Below, one piece after another: positions 37,971-46,909 of a stretch of 64,000 nt of DNA. The notes below the pieces were generated by a model. That model worked only from the letters and a program-made list of their open reading frames with translations. It did not search any database and was not told where the DNA came from. A program made the position numbers and the translations under genes. The stretch comes from Vibrio sp. ES.051 (GTDB taxonomy: Bacteria; Pseudomonadota; Gammaproteobacteria; Enterobacterales; Vibrionaceae). Each line of letters starts with the position of its first letter. Position 1 is the stretch's first letter. Location: contig NZ_PDJL01000004.1 in assembly GCF_002563795.1 (NCBI RefSeq), forward strand, positions 1,364,001-1,428,000, read 5' to 3'.

Positions 37971-38447
37971 ACGACCGAATACTGCGATTGATAAATATCT
38001 GAACACTTGGTTTATACTCAACTAATTTCAATCTGCTTGGTTCCGCGAGAATTACTTTATTCAACGGTCTGATCATCGGATGAGCTTAAATTAACGCTCG
38101 TTAATAAAGTCTTAGACCCAAACCTTACCGTTATAAATTCGCCCCCTCCCAAAAAAAACACATGCCTTCAGCATAATTTCATCACCAAGAAAATGACCCA
38201 TCATGTGTGCTTACGTATCTTTGACTTCTGAAAAATTCAAGAAAAACTCAAGCCAAAGACAACGCATTGAATCCGCCCCTTGAAGTTATTAAGCGTATGC
38301 ATTCAATTGCTTACAAACCTATCATCATCCAAACGTGATCCCTTTCAAAAAATGTAATAAAGCTGAATTAAGGGGAAAAATGTCCGTTCTTTTCGTTTGC
38401 GTTTATCAAATTATAGCGAGGAACAATAACGAAAATGGAACAACCCT
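37971..38447. other. Upstream region of the nucleoside operon
   Basis: About 480 bases without a supported gene. It must hold the promoter of nupC-deoD-guaD. The best regulatory element is the CRP-like site at 38334. AT-rich stretches around 38380-38420 could be the promoter. Confidence 0.4.
38334..38349. promoter_or_regulatory. Putative CRP (or Crp/Fnr-like) site ahead of nupC
   Basis: CGTGA-TCCCTT-TCAAA against TGTGA-N6-TCACA: the inner GTGA/TCA core is intact with three outer mismatches. It is about 100 bases before nupC, a usual activating distance. Either CRP or the Crp/Fnr-like protein encoded at the end of this gene group could use it. Confidence 0.4.
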
Positions 38448-39668
38448 ATGTCTACAATTATGAGTTTAATCGGCATTGCCTCGCTGATACTGATAGGATA
38501 TCTGTGCTCAGAAAACCGCACCAGTATCAACTTCCGTACTATCCTTCTCGCACTCTCTATGCAGATAGCGCTTGGCGCTTTTGTCATGTATGTCCCAATA
38601 GGGATGAGCATTATTGAGTCTCTGAGTCATGGTGTGAACGACATCATCGCTTTTTCAAACGCAGGCCTTAAGTTTGTCTTTGGTAACTTGGCTGACTTCA
38701 AAGTCGGCTTTATCTTCGTCATCAATGTCCTGTGTGTGGTGATCTTCGTTTCCGCACTGATTTCCGTCCTGTATTACTTAAAAATCATGCAACTTGTCAT
38801 CAATACCATTGGTGGTGGGTTATCGAAGGTGTTGGGAACCAGCAAAGCGGAATCACTTTCAGCCACAGCCAATATTTTTGTTGGACCAATCGAAGCGCCT
38901 TCCATGGTTCGACCGTTAGTAAAAAACATGACTCGCTCAGAGCTATTCGCTGTCATGACCGGCGGCCTTGCCAGTGTGGCTGGTGGCACGATGGTTGGCT
39001 ACATCAACTTAGGTATTGATCCTAAGTACATTCTTACTGCCTGTTTTATGACTGCACCAGCAGGTTTACTTTTTGCCAAGTTATTATGCCCTCAAACCGA
39101 ACATGACCTCGTCAACAACCAAATTGACATCAACTCAGCCGATAAACCAAAAGGTTTGTTAGAAGCCATTTCGGATGGTTCGAGCATGGGGATGAATCAG
39201 GTCATCGTCGTTACCGCGCTGCTTATTTCCTTCGTCGCGTTAATCGCTCTGCTCAACGGCATCATCGGCGGTATCGGCTCAATGGTAGGAATCGACGCTC
39301 TTACACTAGAAACCATCATTGGTTACCTCCTCGCTCCATTGACCTTTTTGATGGGGGTCCCTTGGTCAGAGGCCATCACGGCAGGCTCGATCATTGGTCA
39401 AAAAATAGCGATCAATGAATTTGTTGCTTACATCAATTACTTAGACATTGCGCAGCAACTGTCAGAAAAAACACAAGCCATCGTCGTGTTTAGTTTGTGT
39501 GGCTTCGCCAATATTGGCTCTCTTGCGATGGTCGTTGGTGGTATTAGCGCCATGTGCCCTGATAAGCGTGATCTCATTTCGTCTATTGGGCCACGTGTAC
39601 TGCTCGCTTCCATTCTGGCAAACCTTATGTCTGGCACCATCGCGGGCACACTTATCTCTCTCGGCTGA
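38448..39668 (+). CDS. nupC: NupC-family concentrative nucleoside transporter
   Basis: 406 residues with about ten hydrophobic segments. CNT signatures: FVGPIEAPSMVRPLVKNMTR near residue 143, GQKIAINEFVAYINY near 315 and SLCGFANIGSLAMVVGGI. Imports nucleosides with Na+ or H+. First gene of nupC-deoD-guaD, 19 bases before the phosphorylase. With the next two genes it takes guanosine to xanthine. Confidence 0.94.
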   Translation: MSTIMSLIGIASLILIGYLCSENRTSINFRTILLALSMQIALGAFVMYVPIGMSIIESLSHGVNDIIAFSNAGLKFVFGNLADFKVGFIFVINVLCVVIFVSALISVLYYLKIMQLVINTIGGGLSKVLGTSKAESLSATANIFVGPIEAPSMVRPLVKNMTRSELFAVMTGGLASVAGGTMVGYINLGIDPKYILTACFMTAPAGLLFAKLLCPQTEHDLVNNQIDINSADKPKGLLEAISDGSSMGMNQVIVVTALLISFVALIALLNGIIGGIGSMVGIDALTLETIIGYLLAPLTFLMGVPWSEAITAGSIIGQKIAINEFVAYINYLDIAQQLSEKTQAIVVFSLCGFANIGSLAMVVGGISAMCPDKRDLISSIGPRVLLASILANLMSGTIAGTLISLG

Positions 39669-39687
39669 TTTTAAATAAGGAAAAACT

Positions 39688-40398
39688 ATGTCTACTCCTC
39701 ATATCAATGCAAACGCAAACGACTTTGCTGAAACGATTATCATGTCTGGCGACCCGCTAAGAGCCAAATACATTGCTGAGAATTTTCTAGACGACGTTCG
39801 TGAAGTGACCAATGTGCGTGGGATTCTCGGCTTTACTGGCACTTATCAGTCGAAACCCATCTCTGTGATGGGACATGGTATGGGCGGCCCATCCGCCTCG
39901 ATCTATTTTCACGAACTGATGACTCACTATGGCGTCAAAAACTTTATCCGTGTCGGTAGCTGCGGTGCCATCTCGGATGATGTAGAACTGAAAGATTTAA
40001 TCATTGCGCAAGGCGCGTCAACGGACTCAAAAATAAACCGCATCCGTTTCCGTGATCATGACTTGGCGGCATTAGCCAACTTTGAACTGCTGCAAGCCTG
40101 TTACCAAGTCATTCAGTCTAAATCGGTTAAGCACAAAGTCGGAAACGTCTTCTCGTCCGATTTATTCTATCGTCCAGATGAAGATTACTACCACCTGATG
40201 GAAAAATACGGAATATTGGGTGTCGAGATGGAAATCAACGCACTCTATGCGCTTGCCGCAGAACATAAATGCCGGGCTTTGGGCCTTTGTACCGTTACCG
40301 ACCACATCACCCAGCAGCAGCATCTTAGCTCTGATGAGCGTCAAATCGGCCTCAACGATATGGTTGAAATCGCATTAGAGACTGCGCTTACGCTGTAA
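39688..40398 (+). CDS. deoD: Purine nucleoside phosphorylase, DeoD type (copy in nucleoside operon)
   Basis: 236 residues. Phosphate-binding GDPLRAKYIAE at about 21-31, GSCGAIS at about 90, the purine-nucleoside-binding EMEINALYAL, and the catalytic Asp in CTVTDHI. Splits inosine or guanosine to base plus ribose-1-phosphate. Near the active site it has EMEIN instead of the usual EMEAA/MESAA, so specificity may differ from the second copy at 44894. Cotranscribed with nupC; an 80-base gap with a hairpin separates guaD. Confidence 0.93.
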   Translation: MSTPHINANANDFAETIIMSGDPLRAKYIAENFLDDVREVTNVRGILGFTGTYQSKPISVMGHGMGGPSASIYFHELMTHYGVKNFIRVGSCGAISDDVELKDLIIAQGASTDSKINRIRFRDHDLAALANFELLQACYQVIQSKSVKHKVGNVFSSDLFYRPDEDYYHLMEKYGILGVEMEINALYALAAEHKCRALGLCTVTDHITQQQHLSSDERQIGLNDMVEIALETALTL

Positions 40399-40421
40399 GC
40401 TCACTACAAATTTTTCTATCA

Positions 40422-40450
40422 CAAACCAGAGGCTAGGCGTCTCTGGTTTG
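40422..40450 (+). repeat. Intercistronic hairpin between deoD and guaD
   Basis: Perfect 10-bp stem CAAACCAGAG/CTCTGGTTTG (40422-40431 with 40441-40450) with a 9-base loop and no proper T-tract. Could be an attenuator or mRNA stabiliser that lowers guaD relative to nupC-deoD. Confidence 0.6.
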
Positions 40451-40478
40451 AGTTTGGCAACAATAACTTGGAATCACC

Positions 40479-41831
40479 ATGAAACGTGCAATTCTCGGCT
40501 CCGTTTACCACACCCCCACACTCGGTTCGTTCGAACAATTAGAAAATGCTCTGATCGTTTTTGATAGCGAAACAGGACTGATTGAAAGTGTAACCAACCC
40601 TGCTCACACGGATTACGCTGCTCAAATTCGTCATTTTAAAAACCTCGGAGGGCTTGAAACACTCAAGACTGGTCAATATATCTTGCCAGGGATGATCGAC
40701 CTGCATATTCACGCCCCTCAATGGCCACAAGCTGGCAAAGGATTAGACTTACCGCTTGATCAATGGTTACAAACGTATACCTTCCCACTCGAAAGCCGCT
40801 ATCAAGATATTGAGTTCAGCAAAAGTATTTACCCAGGGCTGGTCAGTACATATCTGTCTCACGGCACAACAACCGCGGTCTATTTCGCGACGGTTGATGT
40901 GGAATCATCGACTTACTTAGCACAAGAATGCTTAAGCCAAGGTCAAAGAGCCTTTGTGGGTAAAGTCGCGATGGATGAAAGCTCGATGTGCCCCGACTAC
41001 TACATGGACGATGGCTATCAAGCCTCAATCGAATTGACAGAAACCTTCATCCAAAACGTACGTAACTTGGATGGAAATCATGGACTCGTCGAGCCTATCG
41101 TTACCCCACGCTTTGTACCGACTTGTACCAAAGAAGCGATGCGTGGCCTAGGTGAATTAGCGAAAAAGTACCATTGTGCGGTGCAAACTCACGCGAGTGA
41201 AAGTGACTGGGCCAGAGACTTTAGCGAAGAGAAATATGGCAAAACAGACGTAGAACTCTATGAGGAAGCCGGATTACTAGGCCCAAAAACGTTATTAGCG
41301 CATTCAATCTTTTTAACTAAAAATGACTTGGATATTGTACAACGTCATCACTCATCGCTTGCACACTGTCCTCTATCCAATACGTTTTTTGCCAACGCTG
41401 CGCTACCGTGTCGCGAACTATTAGATACCGATATCCAAGTCGGCCTTGGATCAGATATCGCGGCCTCTCCTTATCCGTCACTGTTTCGCTCATGTTTCGA
41501 TGCTGTTACGCATTCTAGAGCACGTGAAAATGGCGTTGATTACACCTTATCGAGCGACCAACGTGGCACCCCAAAAGCCAGAATTACACTGCTAGAAGCT
41601 TACTGGATGGCAACCGTTGGTGGAGCTAAGAGTCTAAAACTCAATGCAGGTACAATCCAAGCCGGTCAACTTTTTGATGCGATATGCATCGATACTACCC
41701 ATGAAGAGCTCAACATCTTCCCTAGCCTTGATAGTACTCAAGATATTTTCGAAAAAATCATTGCCTATACGGATAGAAACCATATTATTAAAGTCTGGGT
41801 AAATGGCCGAGCTGTTAAGCAATTGAGTTAA
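40479..41831 (+). CDS. guaD: Guanine deaminase
   Basis: 450 residues, amidohydrolase superfamily. The guanine-deaminase-specific metal motif HIHAPQWPQAG is at about 76-86, followed by VTPRFVPTCT, the metal His and Glu in THASESDW, LAHSIFL / LAHCPLSN, and the metal Asp in GLGSDIAAS. Converts guanine to xanthine and ammonia. It completes the nucleoside-to-xanthine route of nupC-deoD-guaD. A symmetrical hairpin follows the stop. Confidence 0.95.
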   Translation: MKRAILGSVYHTPTLGSFEQLENALIVFDSETGLIESVTNPAHTDYAAQIRHFKNLGGLETLKTGQYILPGMIDLHIHAPQWPQAGKGLDLPLDQWLQTYTFPLESRYQDIEFSKSIYPGLVSTYLSHGTTTAVYFATVDVESSTYLAQECLSQGQRAFVGKVAMDESSMCPDYYMDDGYQASIELTETFIQNVRNLDGNHGLVEPIVTPRFVPTCTKEAMRGLGELAKKYHCAVQTHASESDWARDFSEEKYGKTDVELYEEAGLLGPKTLLAHSIFLTKNDLDIVQRHHSSLAHCPLSNTFFANAALPCRELLDTDIQVGLGSDIAASPYPSLFRSCFDAVTHSRARENGVDYTLSSDQRGTPKARITLLEAYWMATVGGAKSLKLNAGTIQAGQLFDAICIDTTHEELNIFPSLDSTQDIFEKIIAYTDRNHIIKVWVNGRAVKQLS

Positions 41832-41838
41832 TAATGCC

Positions 41839-41873
41839 CAAATAACCTCAATACACAGGTTTGAGGTTATTTG
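41839..41873 (+). terminator. Hairpin after guaD
   Basis: Perfect 12-bp stem CAAATAACCTCA/TGAGGTTATTTG (41839-41850 with 41862-41873), 11-base loop. AT-rich at its base, so it could end the transcript or partly read through into the Crp/Fnr-like gene. Confidence 0.65.
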
Positions 41874-41882
41874 AGAATATGC

Positions 41883-42527
41883 ATGATGTCCCCTTTACCC
41901 ATATTTTTAAGATTAGGGAGTGTCACATTGCAACATGTCGTCTCGGTGCTTGAATCATCTGGCGCTTACAAACACAATTATGATAAAAATGTGTATCTTT
42001 TAAAACAGTCGGTCGCGGTTCCGTCGTTGATCTTTTGTATTAACGCTAACCTAACCATTTCTTATATAAACAGTAACGGCAATGAATTCATTTTAAAGAT
42101 TGAAGAGAATTACACCGGGTTTATTGGGGAAATGGAGTTTTTCCAGAAAGATAATCACGCCTTATTTAACGTTAAATCTAATCAGCCTGGCAGTTACTAT
42201 AAACTCACCAAACCTCAAGTATTAAAAGTTTTATCATCAAACCAAGACGTTTTTTCCGATCTAATGGAATTAATGACTAAAAGATATAATACCAATGTCA
42301 AAAAACTGATAGAAAGGCTCACCCAACCAACAAGAACCAGTATAGAAAATCAAATTCTTCAAGCCCATAACCTCGCAGGTCAAGGTTATTTTGAATTGTC
42401 TTCAAACTTGAATTCAAAAAAATTAGGTATCACTCCTCGTACTTATCGACGAATTATTCATGATTTAATTAGTGAGGGAATATTAGAAAAATCAGGAAAA
42501 CGCTACAAATTATTAATTGAACTATAA
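41883..42527 (+). CDS. Crp/Fnr-family regulator (YeiL-like)
   Basis: 214 residues from ATG 41883; an upstream TTG at 41871 lies inside the hairpin stem and is unlikely. N-terminal cNMP-like barrel (about 20-115), a long dimer helix, and a C-terminal winged helix with KKLGITPRTYRRIIHDLISEG as helix-turn-helix. E. coli YeiL, a Crp/Fnr relative, also neighbours nucleoside genes. It probably controls the nupC-deoD-guaD group. Some Cys are absent that Fnr would need, so it is not an Fe-S sensor of the Fnr kind. Confidence 0.78.
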   Translation: MMSPLPIFLRLGSVTLQHVVSVLESSGAYKHNYDKNVYLLKQSVAVPSLIFCINANLTISYINSNGNEFILKIEENYTGFIGEMEFFQKDNHALFNVKSNQPGSYYKLTKPQVLKVLSSNQDVFSDLMELMTKRYNTNVKKLIERLTQPTRTSIENQILQAHNLAGQGYFELSSNLNSKKLGITPRTYRRIIHDLISEGILEKSGKRYKLLIEL

Positions 42528-42849
42528 TTCAGAAGGGATATAAACACGCCGCCGCAACAGTGCGGCAGTGAATACCTTCCCTTTATCGCTAAACCAAAAC
42601 ACCCCATCATCCACTCGCACACAACCAGCCCCACAAACCCTCAATAAATCATTGATTAATAGAGCTTTTACACTAAAAAGAAACCTCTCATTAATGAAAC
42701 CTCAGTTTGCACTCACGCCTTAGTGACGCTGCTTCACACTTCAGAATAAATGCCGTTATACCTCCCGTTATCCTGTCGTAAGATACACAGGATTAATTAT
42801 AACAAAAACTAATATAACAATTTAAGCCGCTTGCGCGGGGAGAGCATAT
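42528..42849. other. Gap before the HBM chemoreceptor gene
   Basis: About 320 bases. A weak GC-rich hairpin (GCCGC...GCGGC around 42550-42566) follows the regulator gene. Promoter of the chemoreceptor gene presumably lies here, but I see no clear hexamers. No gene. Confidence 0.35.
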
Positions 42850-44802
42850 ATGCTGAGTAATTTAAGATTAGGCTATAAAATATCCGCTGGATTTGCCTTG
42901 GTATTAGGGCTTTTAATTATTGTAGTGACAATGAGCATGATCGCATTTAAACGCGCCGATGATGGATTGGATGATTACCGTGCATTATCAATACAAGGTA
43001 ACTTGCAAGGGCGAGTACAAACCCACCTGCTGCTGGCACGCATGAGTGTTAAGGACTACCTGATAGGTCATCAACAAGAAGACTTGACCAAATATCAAAA
43101 AGAGTTCAAGGCGCTACAACAATTGTTAGCCCAAGCACAACAAGCGTTGGCTGGCACCGAACAAGAAAAGGAACTGCAAGATGTGGTTCGCTTGCTCAAA
43201 GATTACGACCAAGCCTTCGTTCAAGTGACGGATTTAATCCGTCAGATCTATGTGGTCAATGACGCAGAGCTAATGCGTGACGGTGAAGTCATGCGGGAGC
43301 GTATTGCAGAACTGCTAGAAACCACTCGGCTGAGCGGCCAAATGCCAGCTTACTATGTGGCACGCTCTATTCAGGAGCACATTCTCACCGGACGTTTGTT
43401 CTTGGTCAAATATTTGCAAAACAACCGTGACGAGGATTTTGCCATGGCGATGCAAGCGATGAATGCCTCGGTGGATAAAAAAGTCAAACAGCTCTCTTCA
43501 CTATTAACTTCCGGTGCGCATCGTTCACTTTTTAACGAGTTTGTTACCGCGCACGATAACTACATCACCGAAATGCAAGACGCGCAGCGCTTAATTACTG
43601 AGCGTAACCAGCTCGTAGCCAATACATTAGACATCCTTGGTCCACGCATCGCCGATGAAGTTGAACAGGTTAAATTGCTCATCATCGACGCAATGAACCT
43701 GCACGTCGCTAAACTAGAACAAAGCAATCATGATAGTTTGGTAATGATGCTGATAATCACTCTCGTGGCGCTAGGCAGTGGCATTGTTGTGGCGTATTTC
43801 ATCATCCGCAATATCACCCAACCTATTTCTTTGGCAGTGCAAGCCGCAAATCGTTTGGCTGAGGGCGATCTGACGCACAGCGTAACGAGCACTCGGAGCG
43901 ATGAAGCGGGTCAATTGCTCACCGCGATCGGAAACAGCAGCGAACAGCTGAAAGCGATGATCATGACCATGGCTGGTGCCAGCGGTGAGCTGTCATCGGC
44001 TGCTGAAGAGCTAGCGGTCGTCACCGAGCAGACTTCCAAAGGGATTATTCAACAGGAATCTGAAACCGAAATGGTCGCCACAGCCATGAATGAAATGGCC
44101 TCAACCGTTCACGATGTTGCTGATAATGCACAAAAAGCATCACAAGCGGCCACGCAAGCCGACAAAGAGGCGGAGTCCGGGACAAAGGTGGTCGATCAGA
44201 CGATCAATGCCATTCATACCTTATCAGCGCATGTAAACGACTCGGCTCTCAAACTCGGTGGGGTAGAAAAACAAGTACTGAATATCGGCACGATTCTAGA
44301 TGTCATTCGAGGTATTGCCGAGCAAACTAACCTGCTAGCACTCAATGCCGCGATTGAAGCTGCACGTGCGGGAGAACAAGGACGCGGATTTGCAGTGGTT
44401 GCCGATGAAGTTCGCTCATTAGCGGGGCGCACTCAAGAGTCCACCGCCGAAATTCAGAACATCATTTCTCAACTGCAAACAGGCACTCGCGAAACCGTGG
44501 CGGTAATGAGTGAAGGTAAAACACAAGCCGATTACTGTGTCGAACATGCCGGTGAAGCCAATAATGCCCTAGAGACGATCAATGGTGCCATCCGGGTCAT
44601 CAGTGACATGAATATGCAAATCGCCAGTGCGGCTGAGCAACAAACCGCCGTTGCTGAAGACATCAATAAAAATTTAGTCAATGTCAAACAAATTGCAACT
44701 GAAAATGCAGCGGCTTCGGATGAAACCCGTGGTTCGAGCTTAGAGATTGCGCGATTGGCTGAGCAACTAAACCAAATGGTCGTGCAGTTTAAAATCTCCT
44801 AG
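42850..44802 (+). CDS. Methyl-accepting chemotaxis protein with helical bimodular sensor
   Basis: 650 residues. TM1 (about 12-34), an all-helical periplasmic region of about 260 residues that fits the HBM sensor type (as in McpS, which binds organic acids), TM2 (about 297-320), HAMP (about 321-375) and the cytoplasmic signalling domain. The tip hairpin [20 protein letters not shown] is intact. The sequence ends without a CheR-docking pentapeptide. Its place beside purine and glutamate genes suggests taxis to a nutrient; ligand unknown. Confidence 0.92.
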   Translation: MLSNLRLGYKISAGFALVLGLLIIVVTMSMIAFKRADDGLDDYRALSIQGNLQGRVQTHLLLARMSVKDYLIGHQQEDLTKYQKEFKALQQLLAQAQQALAGTEQEKELQDVVRLLKDYDQAFVQVTDLIRQIYVVNDAELMRDGEVMRERIAELLETTRLSGQMPAYYVARSIQEHILTGRLFLVKYLQNNRDEDFAMAMQAMNASVDKKVKQLSSLLTSGAHRSLFNEFVTAHDNYITEMQDAQRLITERNQLVANTLDILGPRIADEVEQVKLLIIDAMNLHVAKLEQSNHDSLVMMLIITLVALGSGIVVAYFIIRNITQPISLAVQAANRLAEGDLTHSVTSTRSDEAGQLLTAIGNSSEQLKAMIMTMAGASGELSSAAEELAVVTEQTSKGIIQQESETEMVATAMNEMASTVHDVADNAQKASQAATQADKEAESGTKVVDQTINAIHTLSAHVNDSALKLGGVEKQVLNIGTILDVIRGIAEQTNLLALNAAIEAARAGEQGRGFAVVADEVRSLAGRTQESTAEIQNIISQLQTGTRETVAVMSEGKTQADYCVEHAGEANNALETINGAIRVISDMNMQIASAAEQQTAVAEDINKNLVNVKQIATENAAASDETRGSSLEIARLAEQLNQMVVQFKIS

Positions 44803-44848
44803 CTTTACTTTACGCACCGCCTACGACTTTTATAGGCAGTGCGTAATG

Positions 44849-44885
44849 CTTGCGCTACGGGGCTTGGGGTAGCTTGTAGCGCAAG
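44849..44885. terminator. Long-loop inverted repeat between convergent genes
   Basis: Arms CTTGCGCTAC (44849-44858) and GTAGCGCAAG (44876-44885) with a 17-base loop, between the chemoreceptor and the leftward deoD. Probably a weak terminator. Confidence 0.5.
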
Positions 44886-44893
44886 AGTCAGTT

Positions 44894-45598
44894 TTACTTA
44901 GTAGCCGTTTCGAGTGCAAGTATCATCATATTATCAAAAGATGTCTGTCTCTCTTCTGGGGTTAGCTCTCCACCTTTTACCACGTGATCGGACACGGTCA
45001 GAATACTTAACGCTTTGACACGATTTTTTGCCGCAATCGAGAACAGAGCAGCAGACTCCATGTCTAATGCCAATATGTTCATCGTTTTTAGCGCTGGCAT
45101 TAGGTAATCAGGGTCTTCATAAAAGAAATCATTGGTAAAGATATTACCGACTCTCACATCGATAGACATCGACTCAGAAACATCCCAGCAATTTTTGAGC
45201 ATAGAGAAGTCCGGTGCAGCCGCATAATCATATCCCGCAAATCTTGCTCGGTTCATCGCGTTTCCGGTACTGGCGGCATTAGGCACAATGATGTCTCTTA
45301 GCGCGATATCTTCAGCAATCGCACCGCAGCTCCCCACACGAATCAACTGTTTGACCCCATATTCATTGATTAATTCGTTGGCGTAAATCGCCATTGATGG
45401 TGTCCCCATCCCAGAGGCTAAGACTGACACTGGTTTACCTTGGTACGTTCCCGTAAATCCAAGTACATTTCTTACGTCGCTCACTTGCTTAGCATCCGAC
45501 AAGTAGTTTTCGGCAATAAACTTTGCTCTTAGCGGATCTCCTGGCATTAGAACCGTTTCAGCAAAAGCACCTTGTGGTGCATTAATATGAGGAGTCAT
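44894..45598 (-). CDS. deoD: Purine nucleoside phosphorylase, DeoD type (second copy)
   Basis: 234 residues. GDPLRAKFIAE, GSCGAIAEDI, LDMESAALF and the catalytic Asp of LTVSDHV are all in place. Same reaction as the 39688 gene but different residues near the base-binding loop. It lies 250 bases after the terminated carbamate kinase operon, so it has its own promoter in 45599-45796. Two deoD genes 5 kb apart suggest split roles, for example inosine/adenosine against guanosine. Confidence 0.93.
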   Translation of the reverse strand: MTPHINAPQGAFAETVLMPGDPLRAKFIAENYLSDAKQVSDVRNVLGFTGTYQGKPVSVLASGMGTPSMAIYANELINEYGVKQLIRVGSCGAIAEDIALRDIIVPNAASTGNAMNRARFAGYDYAAAPDFSMLKNCWDVSESMSIDVRVGNIFTNDFFYEDPDYLMPALKTMNILALDMESAALFSIAAKNRVKALSILTVSDHVVKGGELTPEERQTSFDNMMILALETATK

Positions 45599-45796
45599 GA
45601 CTATCCCTTTTTTGTATATATTGGACCCATAATTCTACGTAATTGTAGATGAAAAAAAACGGACAAGTGTCCGCTCTGCTCAGGAAAGGTAACAAGCTCG
45701 ATGTTAATCTAACGACGCGAGAGGCGAGGTTTTTCATCAAGCCCGATATCTTGGAAGACTTGGGATAGAAACATGGACAAACTGAACGCGTCGCAT

Positions 45797-45826
45797 ATAA
45801 AAACACCACCTCTCAGAGGTGGTGTT
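45797..45826 (-). terminator. Terminator of the allF-allG-arcC operon
   Basis: Perfect stem AACACCACCTCT/AGAGGTGGTGTT, and on the minus strand a run of T's follows (TTTTTATATG). It stands just beyond the carbamate kinase stop. Confidence 0.92.
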
Positions 45827-45848
45827 GCAGATAATCATGATCGGAATA

Positions 45849-46784
45849 TTAATAGTATTCCATACTCACTAAATTGGTAATCGTCGTGCCCGAACTGCCG
45901 GCAATGATTTCTGGTAATTCATCTAATGCGCCAATGGCGGCATTTCCCAAGCCTTTAGAGACAAATTGGCAAACTGCATCAATTTTTGGTGCCATTGACC
46001 CCGGTGGAAATGAATATTTGCTTAACTCTTGTGGGCTCGTCAATTTGATGGCTTTTTGATCAGGTTTACCATAATTAAGGTACACCGCACCATCTGTAAG
46101 AATAATGAACAAATCGGCTTCAGTTTGCTCTGCCAGTAGCTCTGCCGTTAAATCTTTATCAATAACACATTCGACACCCACCAGCGCCCCATCTTCTGCT
46201 TGGAATACCGGGATCCCCCCGCCGCCACAAGCAATGACGGTATTACCACTTTCTAGCAAACGAGTAATTTGCGCCGATTCTACGATATCTTGAGGTTGAG
46301 GCGATGCCACAACGCGACGGTAATAGTCACCATCTTTCTTGTAGATCGCCGCTGGATTTTCAGCGCGCAATGCTTCGATCTCACCATCACGGTAGACCGG
46401 ACCGACAAACTTAGTTGGGTCATCAAATGCGTTGTCATTAATATTCACGCATGTCTGAGAAAGCATCGTTGTAATACTTAGGTTATTGTCTGCATTGAAC
46501 AGCTCTTGCTGAAGCATATAACCAATCATTCCGCAGGTTTGGGCACCTAATACATCCAATGGATAGGCCGTTACTTCCGGCTTTTGCTGTTGATATTGGC
46601 TGTTTTGTTCCATCAGAAGCCCCACTTGTGGGCCATTCCCGTGAACAATCACCACTTGATGCTGCTTGGCAACTTCCGCTATTGCGGCGGCGGCTTTTTT
46701 AATATTGATACGCTGATTGGCGGCCGTCAATGGTTGACCTCGCTCTAATAATGCGTTGCCGCCTAATGCTAAAACAATTCTCAT
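45849..46784 (-). CDS. arcC: Carbamate kinase
   Basis: 311 residues from ATG 46784, chosen for GAGGAATAAC upstream; the longest frame begins 42 bases earlier. Amino acid kinase fold: ALGGNALL at 6-13, VVHGNGPQVGLL near 48, CGGGGIPV near 210 and LTDGAVYLNYG. Makes ATP and carbamate from carbamoyl phosphate and ADP. Downstream of allF-allG it would harvest the carbamoyl phosphate from oxamate breakdown, the role of AllK in E. coli, rather than arginine deiminase. Confidence 0.93.
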   Translation of the reverse strand: MRIVLALGGNALLERGQPLTAANQRINIKKAAAAIAEVAKQHQVVIVHGNGPQVGLLMEQNSQYQQQKPEVTAYPLDVLGAQTCGMIGYMLQQELFNADNNLSITTMLSQTCVNINDNAFDDPTKFVGPVYRDGEIEALRAENPAAIYKKDGDYYRRVVASPQPQDIVESAQITRLLESGNTVIACGGGGIPVFQAEDGALVGVECVIDKDLTAELLAEQTEADLFIILTDGAVYLNYGKPDQKAIKLTSPQELSKYSFPPGSMAPKIDAVCQFVSKGLGNAAIGALDELPEIIAGSSGTTITNLVSMEYY

Positions 46785-46909
46785 CGTTATTCCTCGATTA
46801 ATAAGCCCCATCGATACCCAGAGCACATTGAATGTGCTCCAAAGTAATCATGGAGGAATTGCGCCAGTGGAATCACTGGCGCAATGGTTGAGTGTCAATA
46901 CTTGTCTGG

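Noticed and set aside
45582..45809. 75-codon minus-strand frame between deoD and carbamate kinase
   Set aside because: It begins inside the terminator at 45797 and occupies the deoD promoter region; rich in Cys, Phe and Ser without pattern.
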